A DNA stretch of 64,000 nucleotides from Xanthomonas vesicatoria ATCC 35937 (GTDB lineage: Bacteria > Pseudomonadota > Gammaproteobacteria > Xanthomonadales > Xanthomonadaceae). The stretch is from the NCBI RefSeq assembly GCF_001908725.1, contig NZ_CP018725.1, positions 4,278,001 through 4,342,000 of the forward strand, given 5' to 3'. The notes under the pieces are model-generated. The model was not told where the DNA came from and searched no databases. It saw only the letters and a list, made by a program, of their open reading frames with translations. The position numbers and the translations under genes were made by a program. Positions 24,550-35,241 of this stretch are shown piece after piece (position 1 is the stretch's first letter; every line of letters starts with the position of its first letter).

Positions 24550-25059
24550 ATGTCCGCGAACGTACCCGAAATGCTGGATGCTTGGCGGATGGTCGCAGCG
24601 CGCAGGCGCTTCGATGGCCGCATCCCGCTATCTGCGATGACCCGTTTGCAGGGGAGTCTGGTCGATACCGAAGGCGAATGTGTCTATTCGCTCCAGTTCG
24701 ATCAGGACGATCTGCTCAAGGTCGCCTATGTCGAACTCAGCATCGATGTCGAGCTGCCGCTGGCCTGCCAGCGCACTTTGCAGCGTTTTCTGTACCCGGT
24801 GCAGATCAGGCAGCGCCTTGGCCTGATCCGCGACGAGGACGAAGAAGCGGCGTTGCCGCCCGATTACGAAGCCTTGCTGGTGCCCGACGACGGCATGTTG
24901 CGGGCGACGGATCTGGTGGAGGACGAACTGGTGCTGTCGGTCCCCGTGGTGCCGATGGCGCCGGGCAGCGAGGCCGTCGAGGCTGAGTGGGTGCCGAGCC
25001 AGGAAGAGCAAGACAAGGCCAGTCCGTTCGCGGCGCTGGCAGCGTTGAAGAAACAGTAA
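24550..25059 (+). CDS. yceD: YceD family protein (DUF177)
   Basis: A 169-residue DUF177 protein. This family is almost always encoded just before rpmF and in plants is linked to 23S rRNA processing; the bacterial role is not settled. Conserved features are the LACQRTLQRF segment (about 75-84), the acidic DLVEDELVLSVPVVP segment and the C-terminal SPFAALAALKK. The E. coli protein has CQRC where this one has CQRT, so the paired cysteine is missing. A strong promoter lies almost on top of the ATG, suggesting a near-leaderless message. Confidence 0.93.
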   Translation: MSANVPEMLDAWRMVAARRRFDGRIPLSAMTRLQGSLVDTEGECVYSLQFDQDDLLKVAYVELSIDVELPLACQRTLQRFLYPVQIRQRLGLIRDEDEEAALPPDYEALLVPDDGMLRATDLVEDELVLSVPVVPMAPGSEAVEAEWVPSQEEQDKASPFAALAALKKQ

Positions 25060-25156
25060 CCGCCGCTGTTAAGGGCGGAAAGACAGGTCGACGCGGGCGT
25101 AGAGCGTGCTGTTCGACTCAACAGACAAGTTATCGAACTAAAGTTGGAGCAATCCC

Positions 25157-25351
25157 ATGGCTGTGCAGAAATCCCGTGTCACCCCGTCCCGTCGCGGCCA
25201 GCGTCGTTCGCACGATGCCCTGACCGCCAAGCAGCTGTCGACCGATCCGACCAGCGGCGAGATCCATCTGCGCCACCACATCACCGCTGACGGTTACTAC
25301 CGTGGCAAGAAGGTGATCGCGACCAAGTCGTCGGCCGTCCAAGAAGATTGA
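25157..25351 (+). CDS. rpmF: 50S ribosomal protein L32
   Basis: A 64-residue L32 with the expected [20 protein letters not shown] start and [17 protein letters not shown] core. It lacks the zinc-binding cysteines found in some L32 proteins, like the E. coli form. It follows yceD by 97 bases and precedes the fatty-acid synthesis cluster, but no plsX lies between rpmF and fabH. Confidence 0.99.
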
Positions 25352-25440
25352 TCCGTGGCGCCCGCCGCAGTTTGGTTGGCGGGTGACCCTCGATACTTCC
25401 GGAGCCGCCAATCACCGCGGCTCTTGCACCAGGAAACAGC

Positions 25441-26418
25441 ATGAGCAAGCGGATCTATTCCAGAATCGCGGGCACGGGTAGTTATTTGCCCGAAAAGGTG
25501 TTGACCAACGACGACATGTCCAAGATCGTCGACACCAGCGATGAATGGATCTTCTCGCGCACTGGTATCCGTGAGCGTCACATCGTTGCCGACGACCAGA
25601 CCACCAGCGATCTGGCGTATTTCGCCTCGCTGAAGGCGATGGAAGCGGCCGGTGTCACTGCCGACGAGATCGACCTGATCGTCATTGGCACCACCACACC
25701 CGACCTGATTTTTCCGTCCACGGCCTGCCTGCTGCAGGCCCGGCTGGGCAACGTCGGTTGCGGCGCGATGGACGTCAACGCCGCCTGCTCGGGCTTTGTC
25801 TATGCGCTCAGCGTGGCCGACAAGTTCGTACGCAGCGGCGATGCCAAGACCGTGCTGGTGGTGGGGGCAGAAACACTGACCCGTATCGTCGACTGGACAG
25901 ACCGCACAACCTGCGTGCTGTTCGGCGACGGTGCCGGCGCGGTGATCCTCAAGGCCGACGAAGAGACCGGCATCCTCAGCACCCATCTGCATGCCGACGG
26001 CAGCAAGAAAGAGCTGCTGTGGGACCCGGTGGGCGTGTCGGTCGGGTTCGGCGAAGGCAAGAATGGCGGTGGCGCGTTGCTGATGAAGGGCAACGACGTC
26101 TTCAAATATGCGGTCAAGGCGCTGGATTCGGTGGTCGATGAGACCCTAGCCGCGAACGGCTACGACAAGCACGATCTGGATTGGCTGATCCCGCATCAGG
26201 CCAATTTGCGCATCATCGAAGCCACCGCCAAGCGGCTGGATTTGCCGATGGAGCAGGTGGTGGTCACCGTGGATCGCCATGGCAACACGTCGTCGGCTTC
26301 TGTGCCGCTCGCGCTGGACGAAGCGGTCCGCTCGGGGCGCGTGCAGCGCGGCCAATTGCTGCTACTGGAAGCGTTCGGTGGTGGATTTACCTGGGGCTCG
26401 GCGCTGCTGCGCTACTGA
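25441..26418 (+). CDS. fabH: Beta-ketoacyl-ACP synthase III
   Basis: FabH, 325 residues, condenses acyl-CoA with malonyl-ACP to start fatty-acid synthesis. The catalytic triad is readable: Cys116 in NAACSGF, His253 in IPHQAN and Asn283 in HGNTSSAS. Length and motifs are normal. It starts the fab cluster here. In E. coli plsX would lie between rpmF and fabH, but only 89 bases separate them here. Confidence 0.97.
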   Translation: MSKRIYSRIAGTGSYLPEKVLTNDDMSKIVDTSDEWIFSRTGIRERHIVADDQTTSDLAYFASLKAMEAAGVTADEIDLIVIGTTTPDLIFPSTACLLQARLGNVGCGAMDVNAACSGFVYALSVADKFVRSGDAKTVLVVGAETLTRIVDWTDRTTCVLFGDGAGAVILKADEETGILSTHLHADGSKKELLWDPVGVSVGFGEGKNGGGALLMKGNDVFKYAVKALDSVVDETLAANGYDKHDLDWLIPHQANLRIIEATAKRLDLPMEQVVVTVDRHGNTSSASVPLALDEAVRSGRVQRGQLLLLEAFGGGFTWGSALLRY

Positions 26419-27072
26419 GTTCCGCAGACCCCTGCCGCGTTCGCAGGCAGGGTCTGGCCTTGTCAGGACGCCGAGTCCTGCATAGACCGACTCCAATCCG
26501 ACGTCATCGCTGGGCAGTGCACCGGCGCAAGCCGCATTGCCGCTGCAATCGTCCGGTCTAAGCTCGGTTTCTTCATCTTGCGCGCGTTGCTGGGGCTGGG
26601 GTGCCATGCGCCCGCGCCGCTCTTTGGCGCGCCTCGCTGTGGCGGAATTCCGTGCGGTCGTTGATGTGGGGCCAATCGGCGAGCCAGATGCGACTTGGCG
26701 AGCGGCATGCGCGGGAGATGATTCTCCGCAAGTGGGCTTGACTGCGACCAAGCTGCGCTGATCCAACGCCACACGGCTCGCTTGTTCGGGCGCGGCCTTG
26801 CGATGCCGACGCGCCCGTCCGCGTCGCGCCAGGGGCACTCTGCACGCACCCCGCCACGCGTAAGTCCAATCTCTTTCCAGGCTGATGCGTTCGCTCCGAC
26901 GCCCTCATCGGCCGTATGCGTGAAAAGGGGTATCGATGGCCACATTGGCCCGCTCCAGCGATTCGTCCAGCCCGGCGAGCGTTGCTGCAGACCCCGCTGC
27001 ATACGCGGCAGTACAGACGCCCGGGCGATTTCGCACGTATCATCCCGGCTCGATTTTTGCAGGCAGCCGCGC
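26419..27072. other. Long non-coding gap between fabH and fabD
   Basis: About 650 bases without a supportable gene. A hairpin (AGACCC...GGGTCT, about 26425-26456) follows the fabH stop but has no T run. Frames open on either strand here have unlikely composition and no family resemblance. It may hold the fabD promoter or the remains of a lost gene. Confidence 0.5.
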
Positions 27073-28017
27073 GTGACCGAATCCACTCTTGCCTTCGTCT
27101 TTCCCGGCCAGGGCTCGCAGTCCTTGGGGATGCTGGCCGAACTGTCCGAACTGCACCCGCAGGTTCGCGAAACGTTTGCCGAAGCCTCCGAGGGCGCCGG
27201 TGTCGACCTCTGGGCGCTGTCCCAGGGCGGCCCGGAAGAGATGCTCAACCGTACCGAATACACCCAGCCAGCACTGTTGGCGGCGGGCGTGGCGGTGTGG
27301 CGGCTGTGGACCGCGCAGCGCGGTGCGCGTCCGGCCCTGCTTGCCGGGCATAGCCTGGGCGAATACACCGCGCTGGTGGCCTCAGGCGCCTTGTCGCTGC
27401 ATGACGGTGCGCACCTGGTGCGGCTGCGCGGGCAGTTCATGCAGTCTGCGGCCCCGGCCGGTGTCGGTGCAATGGCTGCCGTGCTGGGCGCCGACGACGC
27501 TCTGGTGCAGGACGTCTGTGTCGAGGCGTCCGGCAGTCAGGTGGTGGTGCCGGCCAACTTCAACTCGCCCGGCCAGATCGTGATCGGGGGCGATGCCGCA
27601 GCAGTGGACCGTGCGCTGGCCTTGCTGGCCGAGCGCGGCGTGCGCAAGGCGGTCAAGTTGGCGGTGAGCGTGCCCTCGCACACCCCGTTGATGCGCGATG
27701 CGGCCAATCAGCTCGCCGAAGCGATGGCCGGGTTGAGCTGGCACGCCCCGCAGATTCTGGTGGTGCAGAACGTCGATGCGCGCGTGCACGACGGCAGCGC
27801 GGCGATTCGCCAGGCCCTGGTCGAGCAGTTGTACCTGCCGGTGCAGTGGACCGGCTGCGTGCAGGCGCTGGCGGCCCAGGGCATCACCAGGATCGCCGAA
27901 TGCGGCCCGGGCAAGGTGTTGAGCGGGCTGATCAAGCGCATCGACAAGAGCCTGGACGCTCGTCCGCTGGCCACGCCGGCCGATTACGCCGGCGCGCTCG
28001 ATGCGTGGGCGCACTGA
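27073..28017 (+). CDS. fabD: Malonyl-CoA:ACP transacylase
   Basis: FabD, 314 residues, transfers malonyl from CoA to ACP. It has the N-terminal FPGQGSQ motif (10-16), the nucleophile Ser94 in GHSLGE, and the usual C-terminal ECGPGKVLSGLIKRI. I use the GTG at 27073 (VTESTLAFVFPGQG); upstream in-frame codons would add sequence not seen in the family. fabG follows after 81 bases. Confidence 0.97.
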   Translation: MTESTLAFVFPGQGSQSLGMLAELSELHPQVRETFAEASEGAGVDLWALSQGGPEEMLNRTEYTQPALLAAGVAVWRLWTAQRGARPALLAGHSLGEYTALVASGALSLHDGAHLVRLRGQFMQSAAPAGVGAMAAVLGADDALVQDVCVEASGSQVVVPANFNSPGQIVIGGDAAAVDRALALLAERGVRKAVKLAVSVPSHTPLMRDAANQLAEAMAGLSWHAPQILVVQNVDARVHDGSAAIRQALVEQLYLPVQWTGCVQALAAQGITRIAECGPGKVLSGLIKRIDKSLDARPLATPADYAGALDAWAH

Positions 28018-28098
28018 TCCGACGCATGTGCCGGTGATACCGACATCCCTCGACGCTCGCGATGTAACCGCAGCGTCCTCCTTCGAGGAACAGTAGTC

Positions 28099-28842
28099 AT
28101 GAGCAAGCCTCTGCAGGGCGAAGTCGCCCTCGTCACCGGCGCCAGTCGCGGCATCGGTGCGGCCATTGCCGATACCTTGGCCGCCCAGGGCGCCACCGTC
28201 ATCGGCACCGCCACCTCGGCCTCCGGTGCCACGGCAATCGGCGAGCGGCTGGCGGCCCACGGCGGTCACGGTCGCGAACTTAACGTCACCGACGCCGCCG
28301 CGGTCGATGGCCTGATCGATGCGATCGGCAAGGAGTTCGGCGCGATCTCGATCCTGGTCAACAACGCCGGCATCACCCGCGACAACCTGTTGATGCGGAT
28401 GAAGGACGACGACTGGCAAGCCATCATCGACACCAACCTGACCAGCGTCTTCCGCACGTCCAAGGCGGTGATGCGCGGCATGATGAAGGCGCGCAAAGGC
28501 CGCATCGTCAATATCGCATCGGTGGTCGGAGTGACCGGCAATCCCGGGCAGACCAACTACGCCGCGGCCAAGGCCGGCATCATTGCGTTCTCCAAATCGC
28601 TTGCCAAGGAAATCGGGTCGCGCGGGGTCACCGTGAATGTGGTGGCGCCCGGTTTCATCGATACCGACATGACCAAGGCATTGCCGAAGGAGGCCAAGGC
28701 TGGCCTGCTGCAGCAGATCGCGCTCGGGCATCTGGGCGCGCCGGAGGACATCGCCAATGCGGTGGCCTTCCTGGCCGGCCCGACTGCCCGCTACATCACT
28801 GGCGAGACCCTGCACGTCAACGGTGGCATGTACATGCCGTGA
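28099..28842 (+). CDS. fabG: 3-oxoacyl-ACP reductase
   Basis: FabG, 247 residues, is the NADPH-dependent reductase of the elongation cycle. The Rossmann motif TGASRGIG is at 13-20, NNAG at 88-91, and the catalytic Ser141, Tyr154 and Lys158 are all present (YAAAK). It is normal in length. A terminator-like hairpin separates it from acpP. Confidence 0.97.
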   Translation: MSKPLQGEVALVTGASRGIGAAIADTLAAQGATVIGTATSASGATAIGERLAAHGGHGRELNVTDAAAVDGLIDAIGKEFGAISILVNNAGITRDNLLMRMKDDDWQAIIDTNLTSVFRTSKAVMRGMMKARKGRIVNIASVVGVTGNPGQTNYAAAKAGIIAFSKSLAKEIGSRGVTVNVVAPGFIDTDMTKALPKEAKAGLLQQIALGHLGAPEDIANAVAFLAGPTARYITGETLHVNGGMYMP

Positions 28843-28931
28843 GCGTGCGGCGCCGGGAGGTGCTAAGTGGCTGATCGGCCGGGACTTGTGATGCAATGCA
28901 AGGCTCGGGCGCTTCCACTACACTATCCAAC

Positions 28932-28962
28932 GCGGCCATCGCATTGGCGATGGCGTTTTTTT
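28932..28962 (+). terminator. Intrinsic terminator or attenuator between fabG and acpP
   Basis: GCCATCGC and GCGATGGC form a stem around a very short loop, followed by seven Ts. It ends 36 bases before the acpP start, so acpP must either be reached by read-through or have its own promoter close by. Confidence 0.8.
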
Positions 28963-28998
28963 CGTACCACCACTACTCCAGCTGGAGCGATATCCCCA

Positions 28999-29238
28999 AT
29001 GAGCACCATCGAAGAACGCGTCAAGAAAATCGTCGTCGAACAACTCGGCGTCAAGGAAGAGGAAGTCACCACCAGCGCATCGTTCGTCGATGACCTGGGT
29101 GCCGACTCGCTGGACACCGTCGAGCTGGTGATGGCGCTGGAAGAAGAGTTCGAGTGCGAGATCCCGGACGAAGAGGCCGAGAAGATCACCTCGGTCCAGC
29201 AGGCGATCGACTACGTCAAGGCTCACGTCAAGAGCTGA
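28999..29238 (+). CDS. acpP: Acyl carrier protein
   Basis: A 79-residue ACP with the phosphopantetheine attachment site Ser37 in DSLDTVEL. It is the acyl carrier for all Fab enzymes encoded around it. The sequence is highly acidic, as expected. The start is preceded by GGAG. An upstream in-frame extension runs through the terminator hairpin and is not coding. Confidence 0.99.
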   Translation: MSTIEERVKKIVVEQLGVKEEEVTTSASFVDDLGADSLDTVELVMALEEEFECEIPDEEAEKITSVQQAIDYVKAHVKS

Positions 29239-29379
29239 TGCGTTGTTCCTGACTGCGGTGGCGTGCATTGCGCCGCTGCTGCGTCAGACATTCCATGGGG
29301 CCGCTGATGCGGCCCTGTGTTTTTCAAGCGTCACCCGCAAACCGCAAGCACCGTCCGTTCCGTGGTGAGGAGATCTGCA

Positions 29380-30615
<1,236 letters not shown>

Positions 30616-30725
30616 GTCGGCGCGTCGGTGCTGTCGCACCACGCGTCGCGCAACAGTCCGCCGCGAGCACGTTCGTGCGGCCAACTGCACAGTGTCGGTT
30701 CGAACTAGTTCTGATCCACCCATCG

Positions 30726-30758
30726 CGCGCGCTGCCTTTTAGAAGGCGGCGCGCTTTC
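30726..30758 (+). terminator. Hairpin after fabF
   Basis: GCGCGCTGCCTT and AAGGCGGCGCGC form a stem (one G-U pair) around TTAG, followed by a short T run (TTTCGT). It is probably a partial terminator between fabF and pabB. Confidence 0.6.
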
Positions 30759-30781
30759 GTATCTCACGCCGCCCCGGACCG

Positions 30782-32137
30782 ATGACGCTCACCCGATCAC
30801 TGCACGCGGACATCGATTTGCTGGCGCTGCATCGCCTGGCGCCGCAGCGGTATCCGGCGTTGCTGGAATCCACTGCCTCCGGTACCGAGCACGGGCGCTG
30901 GGACGTGTTGCTGCTTGCCGACGGTGGCAGCTTGCGGCTGGACCGGGACGGCCGCACGCGCGATGGCGATGGGCGGGTACTGGACTGCACTTTCCTGGAC
31001 GCGCTGGATGCCGCCTGGCACGCCGAACGGGTGCCGCGCGATGCAACCGGTGCATTGCCGTTCCGTGGCGGTTGGGCGGTGTTGCTGGATTACGAACTGG
31101 CCTCCCAGGTCGAGCCGATCCTGCAGTTGCCCGCGCGGACCGACCGCCTTCCGAGCGCGCTTGCCTTGCGCGCGCCGGCAGCGGTGTTGCGTGACCGCGT
31201 GGAAGGCCGCTGCATCGCGCTGGCCGAACCGGGTCGCGAGGACTTGCTGCAGCGGATTGTCCAAGACATTGCTGCGTGCGCCGCGCTGCCACCATTGCCG
31301 GCCTGGGTCGGGCCGGTTGCGGTGGACGAAGATGCCCCCCAGCGTTTTACCGATGCGGTGCAGCGGGTGCTGGATTACCTGCGTGCCGGCGATGTGTTCC
31401 AGGCCAATATCTCGCGCGCCTGGAACGCACGCTTTGCCGCTGCGGTGGATCCGGCGGCGCTGCACGCCCGGTTGCGTTCGGCCAACCCTGCGCCGTTCGC
31501 TGGCGTGTTCGTGGCGGCCGGGCGTGCGGTGGTGAGTTCCTCGCCCGAGCGGCTGGTGTCGGTGCACGGCGATGCGGTGCAGACCCGCCCGATTGCCGGC
31601 ACGCGCGCGCGCTTTGCCGGCGACGACGATGCGGCGCGCATCCGCGAGCTGGTCGGCCATCCGAAGGAACGCGCCGAGCACGTGATGCTGATCGACCTGG
31701 AGCGCAACGACCTGGGCCGCATCTGTGCCCCCGGGACGGTGGAAGTGGACGAGCTGATGGCGGTGGAAAGCTATGCGCACGTGCATCACATCGTCAGCAA
31801 CGTGCGCGGCCGTCTGCGCGACGGGGTCACTCCGGGCGAGGTGATTGCGGCTGTATTTCCGGGTGGCACCATCACCGGTTGTCCAAAGGTGCGTTGCATG
31901 CAGATCATCGCCGAGCTCGAACAGACCGCGCGCGGCGCCTACACCGGCGCGTTCGGTTGGCTCAACCGCGATGGCGACATGGATCTGAACATCCTGATCC
32001 GCACCGCGGAGGTGGCTGGCGAGCAGGTGCGCTTCCGCACCGGTGCCGGCATCGTGGTGGACTCGGATCCGCAACGCGAGCTGGACGAAACCCGCGCCAA
32101 GGCGCGTGGCGTGCTGCGTGCGATCGAGCAGGCATGA
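30782..32137 (+). CDS. pabB: Aminodeoxychorismate synthase component I
   Basis: A 451-residue chorismate-binding enzyme. The C-terminal domain carries PIAGTRARF, KERAEHVMLIDLERNDLGR and GCPKVRCMQII, as in PabB and TrpE. I favour PabB because of its position in the fab cluster, where many bacteria place pabC, and because the N-terminal domain is short. PabB converts chorismate to aminodeoxychorismate for folate synthesis. A component I anthranilate synthase is the main alternative. pabC is not found in the window. Confidence 0.88.
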   Translation: MTLTRSLHADIDLLALHRLAPQRYPALLESTASGTEHGRWDVLLLADGGSLRLDRDGRTRDGDGRVLDCTFLDALDAAWHAERVPRDATGALPFRGGWAVLLDYELASQVEPILQLPARTDRLPSALALRAPAAVLRDRVEGRCIALAEPGREDLLQRIVQDIAACAALPPLPAWVGPVAVDEDAPQRFTDAVQRVLDYLRAGDVFQANISRAWNARFAAAVDPAALHARLRSANPAPFAGVFVAAGRAVVSSSPERLVSVHGDAVQTRPIAGTRARFAGDDDAARIRELVGHPKERAEHVMLIDLERNDLGRICAPGTVEVDELMAVESYAHVHHIVSNVRGRLRDGVTPGEVIAAVFPGGTITGCPKVRCMQIIAELEQTARGAYTGAFGWLNRDGDMDLNILIRTAEVAGEQVRFRTGAGIVVDSDPQRELDETRAKARGVLRAIEQA

Positions 32138-32197
32138 GCGCTTCAACGCGACATCACCGGCGCGCGGTATCCTGCGCGGCGCTGGGGCAATGACGAG

Positions 32198-33271
32198 GTG
32201 GATGTGGCAATGACTGGCAAACGCGGATGTCTGGCCGTGCTGGGCACGGCATTGCTGCTGGTGGCGCTGTTGGCGATTGCCGCGCTGGTGGCATGGCGGC
32301 ATTACCTGCACTTCGCCGATACGCCCGTGCCTGCGAGCGCGCCCAGCGTGGTGATTGCGCCCGGTGATTCGCTCAAGGCGACCTTGCGCAAATTGCGCGA
32401 GGCCGGCGTGGCGCAGGGCACCGATCTGGAATGGCAGCTGCTGGCGCGTCAGGTCGATGCGGCCGGCAAGCTCAAGGTGGGCGAGTACGCGCTGGCGCCG
32501 GCGTTGTCGCCGCGCGAGCTGCTGACGCGCATGCGCCAGGGGCGGGTGATCCAATACCGTTTCACCATCGTGGAAGGTTGGAACTTCCGTCAGCTGCGCG
32601 CCGCGATCGCCACCGCCACGCCGTTGCAGCAGACCATCGGCACGCTGGATGACGCCGCGTTGATGGCGCGGCTGGGTTTCGCCAACCAGCACCCGGAAGG
32701 CCGCTTCCTTCCGGAGACCTATCTGTATCAGCGCGGCGACAGCGATCTGGATGTGCTCAAGCGCGCCCACGCAGCGATGGACAAGGCGCTGGCGCAGGTC
32801 TGGGAGCAGCGCGCCGCCAACGTACCGCTGAGCTCGCCGGAGCAGGCGTTGATCCTGGCCTCCATCATCGAAAAGGAAACCGCGCTGGGTAGCGAACGGC
32901 CGTTGATCGCCGGGGTGTTCCTGCGTCGCCTGCAGATGGGCATGAAGCTGCAGACCGACCCCACCGTGATCTACGGCATCGGCAGCAGCTACGACGGCAA
33001 TATCCGTCGCCGCGACCTGACCACCGATACCCCGTACAACACCTATACCCGCACCGGCCTGACCCCCACGCCGATTGCGATGCCGGGCCGCGAGGCCTTG
33101 CTGGCCGCGGTGCGCCCGGCCCCCGGCGATGCGCTGTATTTCGTCGCCGTTGGCGACGGCACCGGCGCGCATGCGTTTTCGGCCACGTTGGCCGAACACA
33201 ACGCGGCGGTGGCGCGCTATCTGCAGCGCCGCCGCCTGCCGAGCACGCCGCAGACGGAGCCCACCCCATGA
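32198..33271 (+). CDS. mltG: Endolytic peptidoglycan transglycosylase MltG
   Basis: MltG (YceG), 357 residues from GTG 32198; an ATG at 32210 is also possible. A single N-terminal membrane helix (about 11-33) is followed by a LysM-like region and the YceG catalytic domain with Glu225 in IIEKET. It cleaves nascent glycan strands and limits their length at the inner membrane. The stop overlaps the holB start as ATGA; tmk, present here in E. coli, is absent. Confidence 0.96.
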   Translation: MDVAMTGKRGCLAVLGTALLLVALLAIAALVAWRHYLHFADTPVPASAPSVVIAPGDSLKATLRKLREAGVAQGTDLEWQLLARQVDAAGKLKVGEYALAPALSPRELLTRMRQGRVIQYRFTIVEGWNFRQLRAAIATATPLQQTIGTLDDAALMARLGFANQHPEGRFLPETYLYQRGDSDLDVLKRAHAAMDKALAQVWEQRAANVPLSSPEQALILASIIEKETALGSERPLIAGVFLRRLQMGMKLQTDPTVIYGIGSSYDGNIRRRDLTTDTPYNTYTRTGLTPTPIAMPGREALLAAVRPAPGDALYFVAVGDGTGAHAFSATLAEHNAAVARYLQRRRLPSTPQTEPTP

Positions 33272-34227
33272 CCGCCGCATTTTCGCCCTGGCAGCAACGC
33301 GCCTTCGATCAAACCGTGGCGGCGTTGGACGCCGGCCGGCTCGGGCACGGGCTGCTGATCTGTGGCCCGGAAGGGTTGGGCAAGCGCGCTGTCGCACTGG
33401 CGCTGGCCGAGCATGTGCTGGCCAGTTCGCCGGACCCGGCGCTGGCGCAGCGCACGCGGCAATTGATCGCCGCCGGCACCCATCCGGACCTGCAGCTGAT
33501 CTCGTTCATTCCCAACCGCACCGGCGACAAGCTGCGCACCGAGATCGTCATCGAACAGGTGCGCGAGATTTCGCAAAAACTGTCGCTGACGCCGCAGTAC
33601 GGCATTGCCCAGGTGGTGATCGTCGACCCGGCCGATGCGATCAACCGCGCCGCCTGCAATGCCTTGCTCAAGACCCTGGAAGAGCCGTCGCCCGGCCGTT
33701 ACCTGTGGCTGATCAGTGCGCAGCCGGCGCGTTTGCCCGCCACCATCCGCAGCCGCTGCCAGCGCCTGGAATTCAAGCTGCCGCCTGCGCACGAGGCGCT
33801 GGCCTGGCTGCTGGCGCAAGGCGTCAGCGAGCGCGCCGCGCAGGACGCGCTGGAGGCTGCGCGCGGCCATCCGGGGCTGGCCGCGCAGTGGTTGCGCGAG
33901 GATGGCCTGGCGGTGCGTCGTGCGGTGGCACAGGATCTGGAGCAGATCGCCAACGGTCGCGCCGGGGCGGTGGAGGTTGCGCAGCGCTGGACCAACGATG
34001 GCCAGGCCGATCAGCGGTTGCGCCACGCCGCCGACCTGGCCTTGGCGCAGGCCTCGGCCGGCTTGACCGATCCATCGCGGTTGCACAAGCTGGCGACCTG
34101 GTTCGACGCCGCCAATCGCACACGCGACCTGCTGCGCACCACCGTCCGCGCCGACCTGGCAGTGACGGAATTGTTGCTGGCCTGGCGCGAGGGAGCGCAC
34201 CAGCCACGTTCTAGGGGAACTCGATGA
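33268..34227 (+). CDS. holB: DNA polymerase III subunit delta'
   Basis: HolB, 319 residues, is the clamp-loader stator. The N-terminal AAA+-like domain has GPEGLGKRA at 30-38, a P-loop form, and the typical NALLKTLEEPSPG and SRCQRLEF. It pairs functionally with DnaX encoded 21 kb upstream. It overlaps mltG and the PilZ gene by four bases each, so these three are translationally coupled. Confidence 0.96.
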   Translation: MTAAFSPWQQRAFDQTVAALDAGRLGHGLLICGPEGLGKRAVALALAEHVLASSPDPALAQRTRQLIAAGTHPDLQLISFIPNRTGDKLRTEIVIEQVREISQKLSLTPQYGIAQVVIVDPADAINRAACNALLKTLEEPSPGRYLWLISAQPARLPATIRSRCQRLEFKLPPAHEALAWLLAQGVSERAAQDALEAARGHPGLAAQWLREDGLAVRRAVAQDLEQIANGRAGAVEVAQRWTNDGQADQRLRHAADLALAQASAGLTDPSRLHKLATWFDAANRTRDLLRTTVRADLAVTELLLAWREGAHQPRSRGTR

Positions 34228-34577
34228 GTGCAATGAATGCACGCCAAGGCATTTTGTCGCTGGCGTTGAAAGACAAGCCGGCGCTCTACAGCGCGTACAT
34301 GCCGTTCGTCAAAGGCGGCGGTATTTTTGTCCCCACGCCCAAACGCTACATGCTGGGCGACGAAGTCTTCCTGCTGCTGACCCTGCCCGATTCCAGCGAG
34401 CGCCTGCCGGTGGCCGGCAAGGTGATCTGGACCACGCCTGCGGGCGCGCAGGGTAACCGCGCCGCCGGCATCGGCGTGCAGTTCCCTGACGGCCCGGAAG
34501 GCGAGGCGGTACGCAACAAGATCGAAACCCTGCTGGCCGGCCTGACCACCTCGGACAAGCCCACCCATACGATGTGA
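34224..34577 (+). CDS. pilZ: PilZ domain protein (type IV pilus PilZ type)
   Basis: A 117-residue single-domain PilZ protein encoded right after holB, the position of pilZ in Pseudomonas and Xanthomonas. Xanthomonas PilZ of this type lacks the c-di-GMP-binding RxxxR motif and instead binds PilB and FimX in type IV pilus assembly. No such RxxxR plus DxSxxG pair is seen here, in agreement. The start overlaps the holB stop (ATGA). Confidence 0.92.
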   Translation: MSAMNARQGILSLALKDKPALYSAYMPFVKGGGIFVPTPKRYMLGDEVFLLLTLPDSSERLPVAGKVIWTTPAGAQGNRAAGIGVQFPDGPEGEAVRNKIETLLAGLTTSDKPTHTM

Positions 34578-34710
34578 TCCGGGCTGCTGCCAGGGCGATC
34601 CGGCGTGTTGGTGGATGTTTTTGAGTGCGGCCCAATCCATTGCAGACGTATGCCTAGCAAGGGTGACCGGATTGCAGTGCTGGCCTGCGAGAGGCCCGCA
34701 TAAACACCTG

Positions 34711-34738
34711 TTGACGATTGTCGCAGCTGCCCTATAAT
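34711..34738 (+). promoter_or_regulatory. Sigma-70 promoter of tRNA-Val
   Basis: TTGACG and a perfect TATAAT are 16 bases apart, followed by a GC-rich discriminator typical of stringently controlled stable-RNA promoters. The -10 ends 17 bases before the tRNA. Confidence 0.85.
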
Positions 34739-34755
34739 GTGCGGCTCGCGTCAAC

Positions 34756-34830
34756 GGGCGGTTAGCTCAGCGGTAGAGCATTGCCTTCACACGGCAAGGG
34801 TCACAGGTTCGAACCCTGTACCGCCCACCA
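34756..34830 (+). tRNA. tRNA-Val (anticodon CAC)
   Basis: A 75-base tRNA. The acceptor GGGCGGT pairs with ACCGCCC. The anticodon stem TTGCC/GGCAA encloses TTCACAC with anticodon CAC, the T arm is normal, and CCA is encoded. No island is seen at its 3' end. Confidence 0.97.
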
Positions 34831-34849
34831 TGAATTCAGAGTCAAATGA

Positions 34850-34872
34850 AACCGGCGAAAGCCGGTTTTTTT
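34850..34872 (+). terminator. Terminator after tRNA-Val
   Basis: AACCGGC and GCCGGTT form a stem around GAAA, followed by a run of seven Ts. Confidence 0.92.
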
Positions 34873-35241
34873 GTGGCCGCGCGTGAGTCGCCGCCATGAG
34901 GACTGTGGTTGCGGCAGCGTGTCGTTCCTTTTTTGATGCAGTGTTCGGCAATCACTGCCGCGAACTCAGTGGCATGCCGTTCCGCGGCTCGCGCTGGCAT
35001 GGCGATAGTTGCGTGTACGCGGGTCCGATCAGGATCTGCGACCTGCAGGGCTTTGCCCGGGTTTTATCGATTGAACAGGTCATGGGATTTTTAGAAGGTG
35101 TCGTTGTTGCCTCCGGTGAAGCAACGCGCTGCGTTGCATTCAACAGACGCTGCGCGTAAGCACTTTTCGCTAGGGCCAATACCTTGCGAGCTCGACAGGG
35201 ACTTGCCATCCTGCAAGGCCCCGGATCGAGATGGAGTGGCG
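34873..35241. other. Intergenic stretch without a recognisable gene
   Basis: An 87-codon frame (34896-35159) is open but has no family resemblance and no convincing ribosome-binding site, so I do not call it. The stretch presumably contains the promoter of the small lipoprotein gene. Confidence 0.4.

Noticed and set aside
26463..27440. Long open frame on the minus strand across the fabH-fabD gap and the start of fabD
   Set aside because: It overlaps the real fabD start antisense, has shadow-like composition and no family resemblance.
34896..35159. An 87-codon frame after tRNA-Val
   Set aside because: No ribosome-binding site, no recognisable domain, and a composition typical of random open frames in GC-rich DNA.
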